From the NCBI GenBank assembly GCA_027083485.1, contig JALWOO010000064.1:1-8833 (forward strand): a DNA stretch of 8,833 bases. The letters are read 5' to 3'. The translations under genes were made by a program, and so were the position numbers. Of this stretch, positions 1 through 6,686 are shown piece after piece. Under the pieces are notes generated by a model. It saw nothing but the letters and a program-made list of their open reading frames with translations. It made no database searches and was not told where the DNA came from. How positions within the stretch are numbered: the first letter of the stretch is position 1; each line of letters begins with the position of its first letter. Source of the stretch: Amylibacter sp. (GTDB taxonomy: Bacteria; Pseudomonadota; Alphaproteobacteria; Rhodobacterales; Rhodobacteraceae).

Positions 1-1047
1 GCCGGATTCGCAGATCGGCCCGACGATATCCACAGGGGCGGTTTCAGTGCCCGGGGCCGGTTCCAGCACCGGCACGATATCGTGGTGGGCGTCATACATG
101 GCAGGGCGCACCAGATCGTTCATGGCCGCATCGACAATCAGGAAATCGCGGCCTTCGCCCTGTTTGTGGAAAATCACACGGGACACCAGCAACCCCGCAT
201 TACCGGCAATCAGGCGGCCCGGTTCGATTTCGATTTCACAGCCCAGATCGCCAAGGGTTTCGCGCACCACCTGCCCGTAATCCATGGGCAGAGGCGGGGC
301 CTCGTTGGAGCGTTCATAGGGAATGCCCAGGCCGCCGCCCAGATCAAGCCGCTTGATGGTGTGGCCATCGGCGCGCAATTGTCCGGTCAGCTCGCGGACC
401 TTTTCAAAGGCATGCCGGTAGGGTTCCAGATCGGTCAGTTGCGAGCCGATATGCACATCAATGCCGATGATCTCCAGCGCCGGCAGTTTGGCGATTTCCG
501 CGTAAACCGCGCGGGCCTTGGCAATCGGGATGCCGAATTTGTTTTCCGATTTTCCGGTGGCGATTTTGGCGTGGGTCTTGGCGTCCACATCCGGATTGAC
601 GCGCACGGTCACAGGGGCGGTTACTCCCATGTCGGAGGCGACCTTGTTCAGCAGATACATTTCCGGTTCGGATTCCAGATTAAACTGGCGAATGCCGCCT
701 TTCAGCACCATTTCCATTTCTTCGCGGGTTTTGCCAACGCCGGAAAATACGATTTTATCGCCCGGTACGCCCGCGGCCTTGGCGCGCAGGTATTCCCCGC
801 CTGATACCACATCCATGCCCGCGCCCTGATCGGCCAGCAGTTTCAGCACCGCCAGATTGGAATTGGCCTTCATCGCATAGCAGACCAGATGATCCATACC
901 GGCCAAAGCTTCGTCAAATACACGGAAATGACGGGTCAGCGTGGCGCTGGAATAGACATAAAACGGGGTGCCGACGCTGGCGGCAATTTCGGTCAAAGCC
1001 ACGTCTTCGGCGTGCAAAACGCCGTTGCGGTAAATGAAGTGATCCAT
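1..1047 (-). CDS. lysA: Diaminopimelate decarboxylase, 3'-truncated by window edge
   Basis: Catalyses PLP-dependent decarboxylation of meso-diaminopimelate to L-lysine, the last step of lysine synthesis, in the cytoplasm. The reverse-strand translation starts MDHFIYRNGVLHAEDVAL and runs 349 codons to the window edge without a stop. Visible fold-type III decarboxylase motifs are YAMKANSN with the PLP-binding lysine K60, HIGSQ at 199-203, the glycine loop GGG at 237-239, EPGR at 275-278, and CESG at 346-349. The last is the start of the CESGD active-site motif, whose Asp falls just outside the window. The family is usually about 420 residues, so roughly 70 C-terminal residues are missing. The ATG at 1045-1047 lies 7 bp after the stop of the upstream DUF2834 gene with only a weak Shine-Dalgarno, which suggests translational coupling. 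The identification is firm. Confidence 0.97.
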   Translation of the reverse strand, partial: MDHFIYRNGVLHAEDVALTEIAASVGTPFYVYSSATLTRHFRVFDEALAGMDHLVCYAMKANSNLAVLKLLADQGAGMDVVSGGEYLRAKAAGVPGDKIVFSGVGKTREEMEMVLKGGIRQFNLESEPEMYLLNKVASDMGVTAPVTVRVNPDVDAKTHAKIATGKSENKFGIPIAKARAVYAEIAKLPALEIIGIDVHIGSQLTDLEPYRHAFEKVRELTGQLRADGHTIKRLDLGGGLGIPYERSNEAPPLPMDYGQVVRETLGDLGCEIEIEPGRLIAGNAGLLVSRVIFHKQGEGRDFLIVDAAMNDLVRPAMYDAHHDIVPVLEPAPGTETAPVDIVGPICESG

Positions 1048-1054
1048 GGATGTT

Positions 1055-1375
1055 CTACTTTATAGGGCGGGTTCGAAGGAACAGGTACAGCGGAAAGGCG
1101 CAGGATACGCCAACGGCAAAGATAGCGGGGATACAGATCAGCGCAACCCAGTAATCGCGCCGCACATAGACCTCGGCAAGGATCCAGACGGTCAGGGCTG
1201 TTGCGGTAATCACCATGTCCCAATAAAGCCCCGTTGCGGCGGCGTTGGTGGTCCATGCCGTGATCAGGTTGGAAACTGTCAGGGCATTATCCGCCGACCA
1301 CACCAGAAAGTGACGCATCGGTTGAAAGGTGCCGACAATGGCAAGGCCCAGATAGATCAGGCGAAGGATGGACAT
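1055..1375 (-). CDS. Small DUF2834-family inner-membrane protein
   Basis: A 106-residue hydrophobic protein beginning MSILRLIYLGLAIVGTFQPM. It has a first membrane segment near residues 4-19, a second near 50-69 (including YWDMVITATALTVWILAE) and a third near 75-99 (WVALICIPAIFAVGVSCAFPLYLFL). It ends in a short basic tail, RTRPIK. The YWDM motif, the acidic residue after the second helix and the proline-containing last helix resemble proteins grouped as DUF2834; that assignment is from memory of the family. The start is supported by a GGGAG ribosome-binding site 6 nt upstream (minus strand). Its stop is 7 bp before lysA on the same strand, so the two are probably one transcript. No biochemical function is known for the family, and nothing here ties it mechanistically to lysine synthesis. 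Confidence 0.82.
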   Translation of the reverse strand: MSILRLIYLGLAIVGTFQPMRHFLVWSADNALTVSNLITAWTTNAAATGLYWDMVITATALTVWILAEVYVRRDYWVALICIPAIFAVGVSCAFPLYLFLRTRPIK

Positions 1376-1470
1376 AGCGGCTCCCGTCAGTGTGGCGTGT
1401 GTTTACACTATTTTACGGCCTATGAAAACTGGGATATGCGGGAAAGCGTGCCGGCAAACACAGGAGGCTG

Positions 1471-1515
1471 GTCTCTATAGACGCCGGAGGTCTTTATACT
1501 TGCAAATGCATGCAA
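1471..1515 (+). promoter_or_regulatory. Candidate promoter and operator of the marR-iorAB operon
   Basis: The divergent intergenic region 1376-1668 contains a good -10-like TATACT at 1495-1500. It is flanked by two imperfect palindromes: GTCTCTATAGAC at 1471-1482 (one mismatched pair), about where a -35 element would lie, and TTGCA-N6-TGCAA at 1500-1515. The second also reads as a direct repeat of TGCAAA at 1501-1506 and 1511-1516, spaced one helical turn apart. MarR proteins usually bind such short palindromes over their own promoters, so these are plausible operator sites. No convincing -35 hexamer is visible, and the rest of the region (1516-1668) shows no other clear element. This is inference from position and symmetry only. 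Confidence 0.35.
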
Positions 1516-1668
1516 AATTCCTTAGCCTTGTTATATCAGATCGGAGAGAACCCTTTTAGGCCTGCCACGTCTGGTTCTTTAACCGGCGGAGAAATTCGCC
1601 TAAGAGCAAGGCAGAACGCGCCAGCGGTGATCGGTGGGGCGGGCCTCGGTTGGAAAAGGGTAAGGTAC

Positions 1669-2169
1669 ATGAGCAAGCAACGCAAAACACCTCGGGGTAT
1701 GGATGCCGCCAGCGTTAGCACAGGCGGGCTTGGCGAGATCGGTCTGGAGAATTTTGCCCCCTACCTGATGAACCGGATTATGGGGCGCTATAATGCCAAC
1801 CTGCGCGAGGAAATGGCGGCTCTGGGGCTGACCACGCCCCAAATGCGGGCGCTGTCGGTGTTGTCGGCGAAGGATAATATTCTGATCCGGGAGCTGGCTG
1901 TTTATGCGGTGGTGGAGCAATCCACCCTGAGCCGCGCGCTGGATTCGCTGGCTGCAAGCGGTTTGATCAAGCGGAAAACGGATGAAAACGACAGCCGCGC
2001 CACGCGGGTTTCCCTGACCGATGCGGGGCGTGTGGCCTATGAACGGCTCTGGCCGCATATGGCTGCTTTTTATGATCAGATGTTTGACGGGGTCGATCCG
2101 CAGGAACAACGGGCTTTTGTTGGCACGTTGCAAACCTTGCTGGGCAATATCCGCAAGCACGACTTTTAA
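1669..2169 (+). CDS. MarR-family transcriptional regulator
   Basis: A 166-residue protein with a MarR-type winged helix-turn-helix. It has an N-terminal dimerisation helix (residues 27-52, FAPYLMNRIMGRYNANLREE), then LTTPQMRALSVLS, and a recognition helix around 84-97 (EQSTLSRALDSLAA). The wing at 101-120 carries the typical D-x-x-D-x-R (TDENDSRATRVSLTDAG). The ATG at 1669 is chosen because AAAAGGG (1654-1660) lies 8 nt upstream and the MarR fold begins soon after. The frame stays open back to an ATG at 1510, but that has no ribosome-binding site and the extra 53 residues do not look like a protein domain. Its stop overlaps the ribosome-binding site of iorA, so it is the first gene of an operon with iorAB. 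It probably acts as a repressor relieved by an aromatic acid or CoA thioester; the ligand is inferred, not visible. Confidence 0.92.
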   Translation: MSKQRKTPRGMDAASVSTGGLGEIGLENFAPYLMNRIMGRYNANLREEMAALGLTTPQMRALSVLSAKDNILIRELAVYAVVEQSTLSRALDSLAASGLIKRKTDENDSRATRVSLTDAGRVAYERLWPHMAAFYDQMFDGVDPQEQRAFVGTLQTLLGNIRKHDF

Positions 2170-2172
2170 GGA
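2167..2172 (+). promoter_or_regulatory. Ribosome-binding site of iorA overlapping the marR stop codon
   Basis: TAAGGA contains the marR stop codon (TAA, 2167-2169) and a Shine-Dalgarno core. It is 7 nt upstream of the GTG at 2180, and this spacing selects that GTG over the TTG at 2177 and over upstream in-frame ATGs inside marR. The arrangement implies coupled translation of marR and iorA. Confidence 0.7.
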
Positions 2173-2179
2173 ATATTTG

Positions 2180-4333
2180 GTGGCGGAACGCTCTTTCAAG
2201 GCCGAAGTGGAACATTTGCGTCTGGGAGAGGGCGACCGTTTTACCGGAGAGGGTATTCTGGCCATTACCAAGGCGTTGCTGGAAAACGGCGTCGGCTATG
2301 TGGGCGGCTATCAGGGCGCACCGATCAGCCATCTGATGGATGTGCTGGCGGATGCGCAGGATTTGCTGGGCGAACTGGATGTGCGCTTTGAGGCCAATGC
2401 CTCCGAAGCCGCCGCCGCTGCCATGCTGGCGGCCAGCGTGCATTACCCGATTCGCGGGGCGGTGACCTTCAAGGGGTCTGTCGGGGTGAATGTGGCCTCG
2501 GATGCGCTGGCAAATCTGTCGTCCTCGGGGGTGACGGGCGGCGCGTTGATTATCGTGGGCGAGGATTACGGCGAGGGATCCTCTATCATGCAGGAGCGCA
2601 GCCACGCCTTTGCGATGAAATCCCAGTTCTGGATGCTGGACCCGCGCCCGAACCTGCCCTCTATCGTGCGGGCGGTGGGGCAGGGGTTCGAGTTGTCCGA
2701 AGCCTCCAACACGCCGGTGATGCTGATGGTGCGGATCCGGTCCTGCCATGTGACCGGCAGTTTTGACACCCGCGATAACAAGCGCCCGCCTTTGTCGGTG
2801 CGCGCGGCCCTGTCCGAACCCAAGCGCGATTTCAGCCGGGTTGTGCTGCCGCCGATGTCCTATCTGCATGAACAGGACAAGGTGAACACCCGCTGGCCAG
2901 CTGCCGAGAAATTTATCATGGACAACGGGTTGAACGAGTTTTTCGGCCCCGTTCAGGCCCCTGTGGGCATCGTCATGCAGGGCGGCATGTATAACGGCGT
3001 GATCCGCGCTTTGCAGCGGCTTGGGTTGGCGGATCAGGCGGGCAACAGCGATGTGCCGCTTTATGTGCTGAACGTGACCTATCCGCTGGTGCAGGAGGAA
3101 TTCCTGCGGTTTTGTGCGGGCAAGGATGCGGTTCTGGTGGTGGAAGAAGGCCAGCCGGAGTTTATCGAACAAGGCCTGAGCACGATGCTCTATCGCCAAA
3201 AATCGCCGCTGCGCTTGCAGGGCAAGGATGTGCTGCCGCAAGCGGGGGAATACACAGGGCCGGTGATGCTGGACGGGGTGGTGGCCTTTTTGCGGCAAAA
3301 CGCGCCCGACCTGCTGCCGGGCAAAATGCGCGCGCCCAACAATCCGCCCAATGAAGTGCCGGACCTGTCGAAAGCCGTGCCGATGCGCCCGCCCGGATTT
3401 TGCACCGGCTGCCCCGAGCGCCCGATCTTTGCCGCGATGAAGCTGGTGGAGCAAAAGCTCGGCAAGCATCAGATCACCGGCGATATCGGTTGCCATTTGT
3501 TTGCCAGCCTGCCGCCGTTTGAAATTGGCGGCTCGACCATGGGATACGGGCTTGGGCCGGCCTCGAATGCGGCCTTTGGCGGTGGCGGGGGGCGGCGCGC
3601 GGTTTCCTTTATCGGCGATGGCGGGTTCTGGCATAACGGGCTGTCCTCCTCGATTGGCAATATGGTTTACAACCGGTCGGACAGCGTGGCGATCATTGTG
3701 GACAATTACTATTCAGCGGCCACGGGCGGGCAGGATGTGTTGTCTTCGCGCGCCGCCAACCCGAGCAAATCCACCAATCACCCGATCGACAAGGCTCTGC
3801 GCGGGGTCGGGGTGGAATGGATCCGCCGGATTGACCGCACCTATGACGTGACCGCCATGCGCGACGTGATAGAGGAGGCGCTGAGCTGTGATTATGACGG
3901 CCCCAAGGTGATTGTGGCGTCTTCGGAATGTATGCTGAACCGGCAACGGCGCGAAAAGCCGCAGCGCGCGGCGATGATCGGGCAGGGCATTCAGGTCAGC
4001 GTGCCGCGCTTCGGGGTGGATGCGGATATTTGCACGGGGGATCACGCCTGTATGCGTTTGTCGGGCTGTCCGTCCTTGTCGCTGAAACGGCTGGATGATC
4101 CGCTGCGCGATGATCCGGTGGCCCATATCGACCAAACCTGCGTTGGCTGTGGCAACTGCGGTGAGGTCGCCGATGCGGCGATCCTGTGCCCGTCGTTTTA
4201 TCGGGCCGAAGTGGTGCATAATCCGGGGCGCATGGCGCGCTGGTGGGGGGCTGTGAGCGCGCGGATTACCGGCTGGCTACAGGCGCGGCGCGCGCGTGGG
4301 CGGCTGGTGTTTGACGGGGTGAATGATGTCTGA
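2180..4333 (+). CDS. iorA: Indolepyruvate ferredoxin oxidoreductase, alpha subunit (TPP and Fe-S)
   Basis: Predicted catalytic subunit for oxidative decarboxylation of indolepyruvate and other arylpyruvates to aryl-acetyl-CoA, CO2 and reduced ferredoxin. It has 717 residues starting at GTG, read VAERSFKAEVEHLRLGEG. The N-terminal pyrimidine-binding domain includes GYVGGYQGAPISHLMDVL and an acidic FEANASEAAAAAML helix. The pyrophosphate-binding TPP domain contains CTGCP (408-412), GDIGCH (434-439) and the TPP motif GDG (479-481) with 27 residues to N509 in VDNYYSAATGGQ. The C-terminal ferredoxin-like region has C618-x5-C624-x5-C630-P with an Asp at 621, and C654-x2-C657-x2-C660-x9-C670-P. Archaeal IorA is shorter; this length and architecture match the proteobacterial two-gene type. 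It is 10 bp after marR and overlaps iorB. Arylpyruvate specificity is inferred from family, not proven. Confidence 0.94.
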   Translation: MAERSFKAEVEHLRLGEGDRFTGEGILAITKALLENGVGYVGGYQGAPISHLMDVLADAQDLLGELDVRFEANASEAAAAAMLAASVHYPIRGAVTFKGSVGVNVASDALANLSSSGVTGGALIIVGEDYGEGSSIMQERSHAFAMKSQFWMLDPRPNLPSIVRAVGQGFELSEASNTPVMLMVRIRSCHVTGSFDTRDNKRPPLSVRAALSEPKRDFSRVVLPPMSYLHEQDKVNTRWPAAEKFIMDNGLNEFFGPVQAPVGIVMQGGMYNGVIRALQRLGLADQAGNSDVPLYVLNVTYPLVQEEFLRFCAGKDAVLVVEEGQPEFIEQGLSTMLYRQKSPLRLQGKDVLPQAGEYTGPVMLDGVVAFLRQNAPDLLPGKMRAPNNPPNEVPDLSKAVPMRPPGFCTGCPERPIFAAMKLVEQKLGKHQITGDIGCHLFASLPPFEIGGSTMGYGLGPASNAAFGGGGGRRAVSFIGDGGFWHNGLSSSIGNMVYNRSDSVAIIVDNYYSAATGGQDVLSSRAANPSKSTNHPIDKALRGVGVEWIRRIDRTYDVTAMRDVIEEALSCDYDGPKVIVASSECMLNRQRREKPQRAAMIGQGIQVSVPRFGVDADICTGDHACMRLSGCPSLSLKRLDDPLRDDPVAHIDQTCVGCGNCGEVADAAILCPSFYRAEVVHNPGRMARWWGAVSARITGWLQARRARGRLVFDGVNDV

Positions 4334-5819
4334 ACAAATCATCAAGCTGGCGATTATGGCCGTGGGCGGGCAGGGCGGCGGTGTGCTGACCAACTGGATC
4401 GATTCCATGGCGCGGTCGGCGGGCTATGCCTGTCAGGCAACCTCGGTTGCGGGGGTGGCGCAGCGCACGGGGGCGACGATTTACTACCTTGAAATGGCGC
4501 AGGATCCGGCGGTGTTTTCGCTGGCTCCGGCGGCGGGGGACGTGGATATCGTGATTGCCGCCGAGTTGATGGAAGCAGGGCGCGCGGTGATGCGGGGCTT
4601 TGTGACGCCGGATCGCACAACGTTGATTGCCTCGAGCCATCGGGCGCTGGCGGTGTCGGAAAAGACCGTGCCCGGGGATGGAACCGCCAAATCGGCCGAA
4701 GTCCGCGCCGGTGCGGAACTGGCGGCGAAAAAGCTGGTGTTGGCAGATTTTGAACGGCTGGCGCGGCAAAACGGGTCGGTGATTTCCGCCAGCCTGTTCG
4801 GGGCCTTGGCCGGAGCCGGTTGCCTGCCGTTTGCGCGCGCGGATTTTGAGCAGGCAATCCGTGACGGTGGCAAAGGAGTGGAGCCAAGCCTGCGGGCCTT
4901 TGCGGCGGCCTATGATGTGGCGCAAGGCGGGGAGCCGGTGCAGGCCGCCACGCCGCGCAGGGCGGCACCGGCCGCGCCAACGGGACCGGCAAAGCTGCTG
5001 CAGGAATGGGGTGCGCTGGAAGGCGCTGTGGACGACTTGCCCCAACAGGTACAGGACATGGCCCGCGCCGGTCTGCGCAAGGTGGTGGATTTTCAGGATG
5101 TCGCCTATGGCCGTCTGTATCTGGATCAGCTGGACAGGGTTCTGGCCCGTGACACGGCGGCGCGCGGGTATGTGCTGAGCTGTGAAGCCGCGAAATACAT
5201 CGCAAATGCCATGGCCTATGATGATATTATCAAGGTGGCCGATCTGAAAACCCGTGCCACCCGCTGGCAGCGGATCAATCAGGAGATGGGGTTGAAGGCG
5301 GATCAGGAAATCCTGCTGACAGAATATTTTCACCCCCGAGCAGAGGAGGTGTTCGGATTGCTGCCGGCCGGTTTGGGGGCGCGGCTGGAACAAAACCCGC
5401 GTTGGCAGCATCGGTTGAAATGCCGGTTTGCCAAAGGCCGGCGGCTGCGCAGTAACCGTTTGGCCGGATTTCTGATGCTCTACCTGTTGGGCGGGCGTCG
5501 CAAATGGCGGCTGAAGACGCTGCGCCATGCGCGCGAGCAGGAACACATGGATTCATGGTTGAAGGCGGCTTTGACCATTGTGGATGCGGATTATGATCTG
5601 GCGGTGGAATTGATCCGGTGTCGGCGTTTGATCAAGGGCTATTCGGATACCCATGGGCGGGGGCTGTCAAAATTCGATCAGGTCACCGGCGCGGTCGGTA
5701 TGCTGTGCGGGCGTCAGGATGCGGCCGACTGGATCCGCCGCCTCAGGGAGGCCGCCTTGCAGGATGAGGCCGGAGAGGCGCTCAAGGGGGCGCTGGCAAC
5801 TGTGCGCAGCTTTGCCTGA
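4326..5819 (+). CDS. iorB: Indolepyruvate oxidoreductase subunit beta-family protein with C-terminal extension
   Basis: Partner subunit of IorA, 497 residues. Residues 8 to about 205 form the pyruvate:ferredoxin oxidoreductase gamma-type domain, with a glycine-rich GGQGGG loop at 14-19 and VAQRTGATIYYLEM at 45-57. An Ala/Pro-rich linker (about 206-222) leads to a C-terminal module of about 270 residues. It contains AYDDIIKVADLKTR (297-310), EYFHPRAEE (333-341) and KGYSDTHGRGLSKF (437-450), and resembles the DUF6537 region found at the end of large fused indolepyruvate oxidoreductases. That module's function is not known to me. The first ATG is at 4323; the second, at 4326, is preferred because GACGGGG (ending 4319) then has a 6-nt spacing. 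Either start overlaps the iorA stop (8 or 11 bp), indicating coupled translation of the two subunits. Confidence 0.92.
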   Translation: MSEQIIKLAIMAVGGQGGGVLTNWIDSMARSAGYACQATSVAGVAQRTGATIYYLEMAQDPAVFSLAPAAGDVDIVIAAELMEAGRAVMRGFVTPDRTTLIASSHRALAVSEKTVPGDGTAKSAEVRAGAELAAKKLVLADFERLARQNGSVISASLFGALAGAGCLPFARADFEQAIRDGGKGVEPSLRAFAAAYDVAQGGEPVQAATPRRAAPAAPTGPAKLLQEWGALEGAVDDLPQQVQDMARAGLRKVVDFQDVAYGRLYLDQLDRVLARDTAARGYVLSCEAAKYIANAMAYDDIIKVADLKTRATRWQRINQEMGLKADQEILLTEYFHPRAEEVFGLLPAGLGARLEQNPRWQHRLKCRFAKGRRLRSNRLAGFLMLYLLGGRRKWRLKTLRHAREQEHMDSWLKAALTIVDADYDLAVELIRCRRLIKGYSDTHGRGLSKFDQVTGAVGMLCGRQDAADWIRRLREAALQDEAGEALKGALATVRSFA

Positions 5820-5926
5820 AATCGGCAATAAACTGTAAACCTGTTGGATTTTCAGGGCTTCGCGTTTTCTTTTTGGTGATTTCTGGTGTTAACTCCACCT
5901 GTTCACGGATTTCATCGCGAGGCCCC

Positions 5927-6481
5927 ATGCATATTTCGATTTCCAACCGGCAACGAGCGGTCCTTGTGGGGGTGCTGATTCTTCTGGCCTACAGTATGTT
6001 GACCTATACGATTACCGGAAATGCTCTGTTGGGTGTGCTGACGGATATCCTGAGCGGGCTGGCGGTGATCGGAATTCCGGTTTTGCTGTATCCGCTGTTT
6101 AACGGGACCGGAAACAAAGGTCTGACCCTGATCTATTTCGCCGCCCGCTTTATCGAAGGCATGTTGATGATTGTCGGCGGGATTTTCATCCTCAGCCCGT
6201 CACTCGAACCCTATCGAAACAGTATTTATGAACATATCCACATCTACTTTTTCCTTGCGGGGGCGGTGTTCTTTTACATTCTCTTGCATCGGACCTTGCT
6301 GGTGCCGCGATTCATTGCGGTTTGGGGGGTGATCGGTGCCGCCGGGTTGGCGGGGCTTACGGTCCTGAATATGGCAGGATTTAGCGCCCCGATTCTGGGG
6401 GTGCTTATTTTGCCGATGGTTTTGAACGAGCTGTTTCTGGCGATCTGGCTGATGGTGAAGGGGTTTCGCGAACCGGCATGA
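5927..6481 (+). CDS. DUF4386-like six-helix membrane protein
   Basis: A 184-residue integral membrane protein with about six hydrophobic segments, near residues 10-30, 34-58, 67-90, 104-120, 128-150 and 154-177. The third carries AARFIEGMLMIVGG, and the C-terminus is LPMVLNELFLAIWLMVKGF. Both resemble the conserved R-x-x-E helix and final E-L-x-x-A-x-W-L-x-x-K-G-F of proteins grouped as DUF4386; function unknown. The ATG at 5927 follows GCGAGG by 4 nt. In-frame TTG and GTG codons at 5873 and 5876 have no ribosome-binding site and would add 18 or 17 hydrophilic residues. It lies 107 bp after iorB on the same strand with no convincing terminator between, so read-through from the ior operon is possible. 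It is visibly more A/T-rich than iorAB. It converges on the tRNA-Gly gene. Confidence 0.8.
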   Translation: MHISISNRQRAVLVGVLILLAYSMLTYTITGNALLGVLTDILSGLAVIGIPVLLYPLFNGTGNKGLTLIYFAARFIEGMLMIVGGIFILSPSLEPYRNSIYEHIHIYFFLAGAVFFYILLHRTLLVPRFIAVWGVIGAAGLAGLTVLNMAGFSAPILGVLILPMVLNELFLAIWLMVKGFREPA

Positions 6482-6495
6482 ATAATGGCAATGCC

Positions 6496-6527
6496 CGAAA
6501 ACAAACAAAGCCACCCGAAGGTGGCTT
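6496..6527 (-). terminator. Rho-independent terminator of tRNA-Gly
   Basis: On the minus strand AAGCCACC, a TTCG tetraloop and GGTGGCTT form a perfect 8-bp stem (6508-6527). It is followed by the T-rich run TTTGTTTGTTTT (down to about 6496). It starts 13 nt after the tRNA 3' CCA, so it ends the tRNA transcript. In the plus direction the stem is followed by AAGCTTGACC with no T run, so it is not a good terminator for the convergent membrane protein gene. Confidence 0.88.
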
Positions 6528-6540
6528 AAGCTTGACCAAT

Positions 6541-6615
6541 TGGAGCGGGCGAAGAGATTCGAACTCTCGACCCTAACCTTGGCAAGGTTATGCTCTACCC
6601 CTGAGCTACGCCCGC
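6541..6615 (-). tRNA. tRNA-Gly (anticodon GCC)
   Basis: A complete 75-nt cloverleaf on the minus strand. The acceptor stem GCGGGCG pairs with CGCCCGC, followed by discriminator T and an encoded CCA. The D arm is GCTC/GAGC with loop AGGGGTA. The anticodon stem TAACC/GGTTA closes the loop TTGCCAA, giving anticodon GCC (complement of 6581-6583), which reads GGC and GGU. The T stem GAGAG/CTCTT (one G-T pair) carries the loop TTCGAAT. All stems are intact and the gene has its own promoter and terminator. Confidence 0.98.
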
Positions 6616-6633
6616 GTCCGTTTGGTGAGGATG

Positions 6634-6661
6634 CTTATACTTACCACAAGAATTGCTGCAA
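6634..6661 (-). promoter_or_regulatory. Promoter of tRNA-Gly
   Basis: On the minus strand TTGCAG (6656-6661) and TATAAG (6634-6639) are separated by 16 bp. The -10 element ends 18 nt before the 5' end of the mature tRNA, leaving room for a short leader. The spacing and sequences fit a housekeeping sigma-70 promoter. It lies between the upstream metallophosphoesterase stop and the tRNA. Confidence 0.6.
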
Positions 6662-6686
6662 GCGAAAAATTGCGGTCTTTGTGAAT

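Noticed and set aside
82..804. Open frame of 240 codons on the plus strand inside lysA
   Set aside because: The reverse strand carries an unmistakable LysA with catalytic motifs; this frame has biased composition and no domain.
1510..1668. In-frame N-terminal extension of the MarR protein by 53 residues
   Set aside because: The ATG at 1510 has no ribosome-binding site and lies within the presumed operator region. The ATG at 1669 has a good site and gives a normal MarR length.
1376..1668. Riboswitch or leader attenuator in the region between the DUF2834 gene and marR
   Set aside because: The short inverted repeats are 4-6 bp and no known aptamer core or terminator/antiterminator pair was visible.
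1967..3634. Long open frame of 555 codons on the minus strand inside iorA
   Set aside because: It is antisense to a gene with clear motifs. Its translation is rich in His, Arg, Gln, Pro and Ala with no recognisable domain, which is typical of GC-rich antisense frames.
4266..5546. Open frame of 426 codons on the minus strand inside iorB
   Set aside because: Antisense shadow of iorB, with low-complexity Arg/His/Pro composition and no motif.
5812..5828. TTGCC/GGCAA hairpin at the iorB stop codon as a terminator
   Set aside because: The stem is only 5 bp with a 7-nt loop and no T run directly after it, too weak to call.
6541..6615. tRNA-Gly as an integration (att) site for a mobile element
   Set aside because: No integrase and no second copy of the tRNA 3' end was seen in the window, and the tRNA has an ordinary promoter and terminator.
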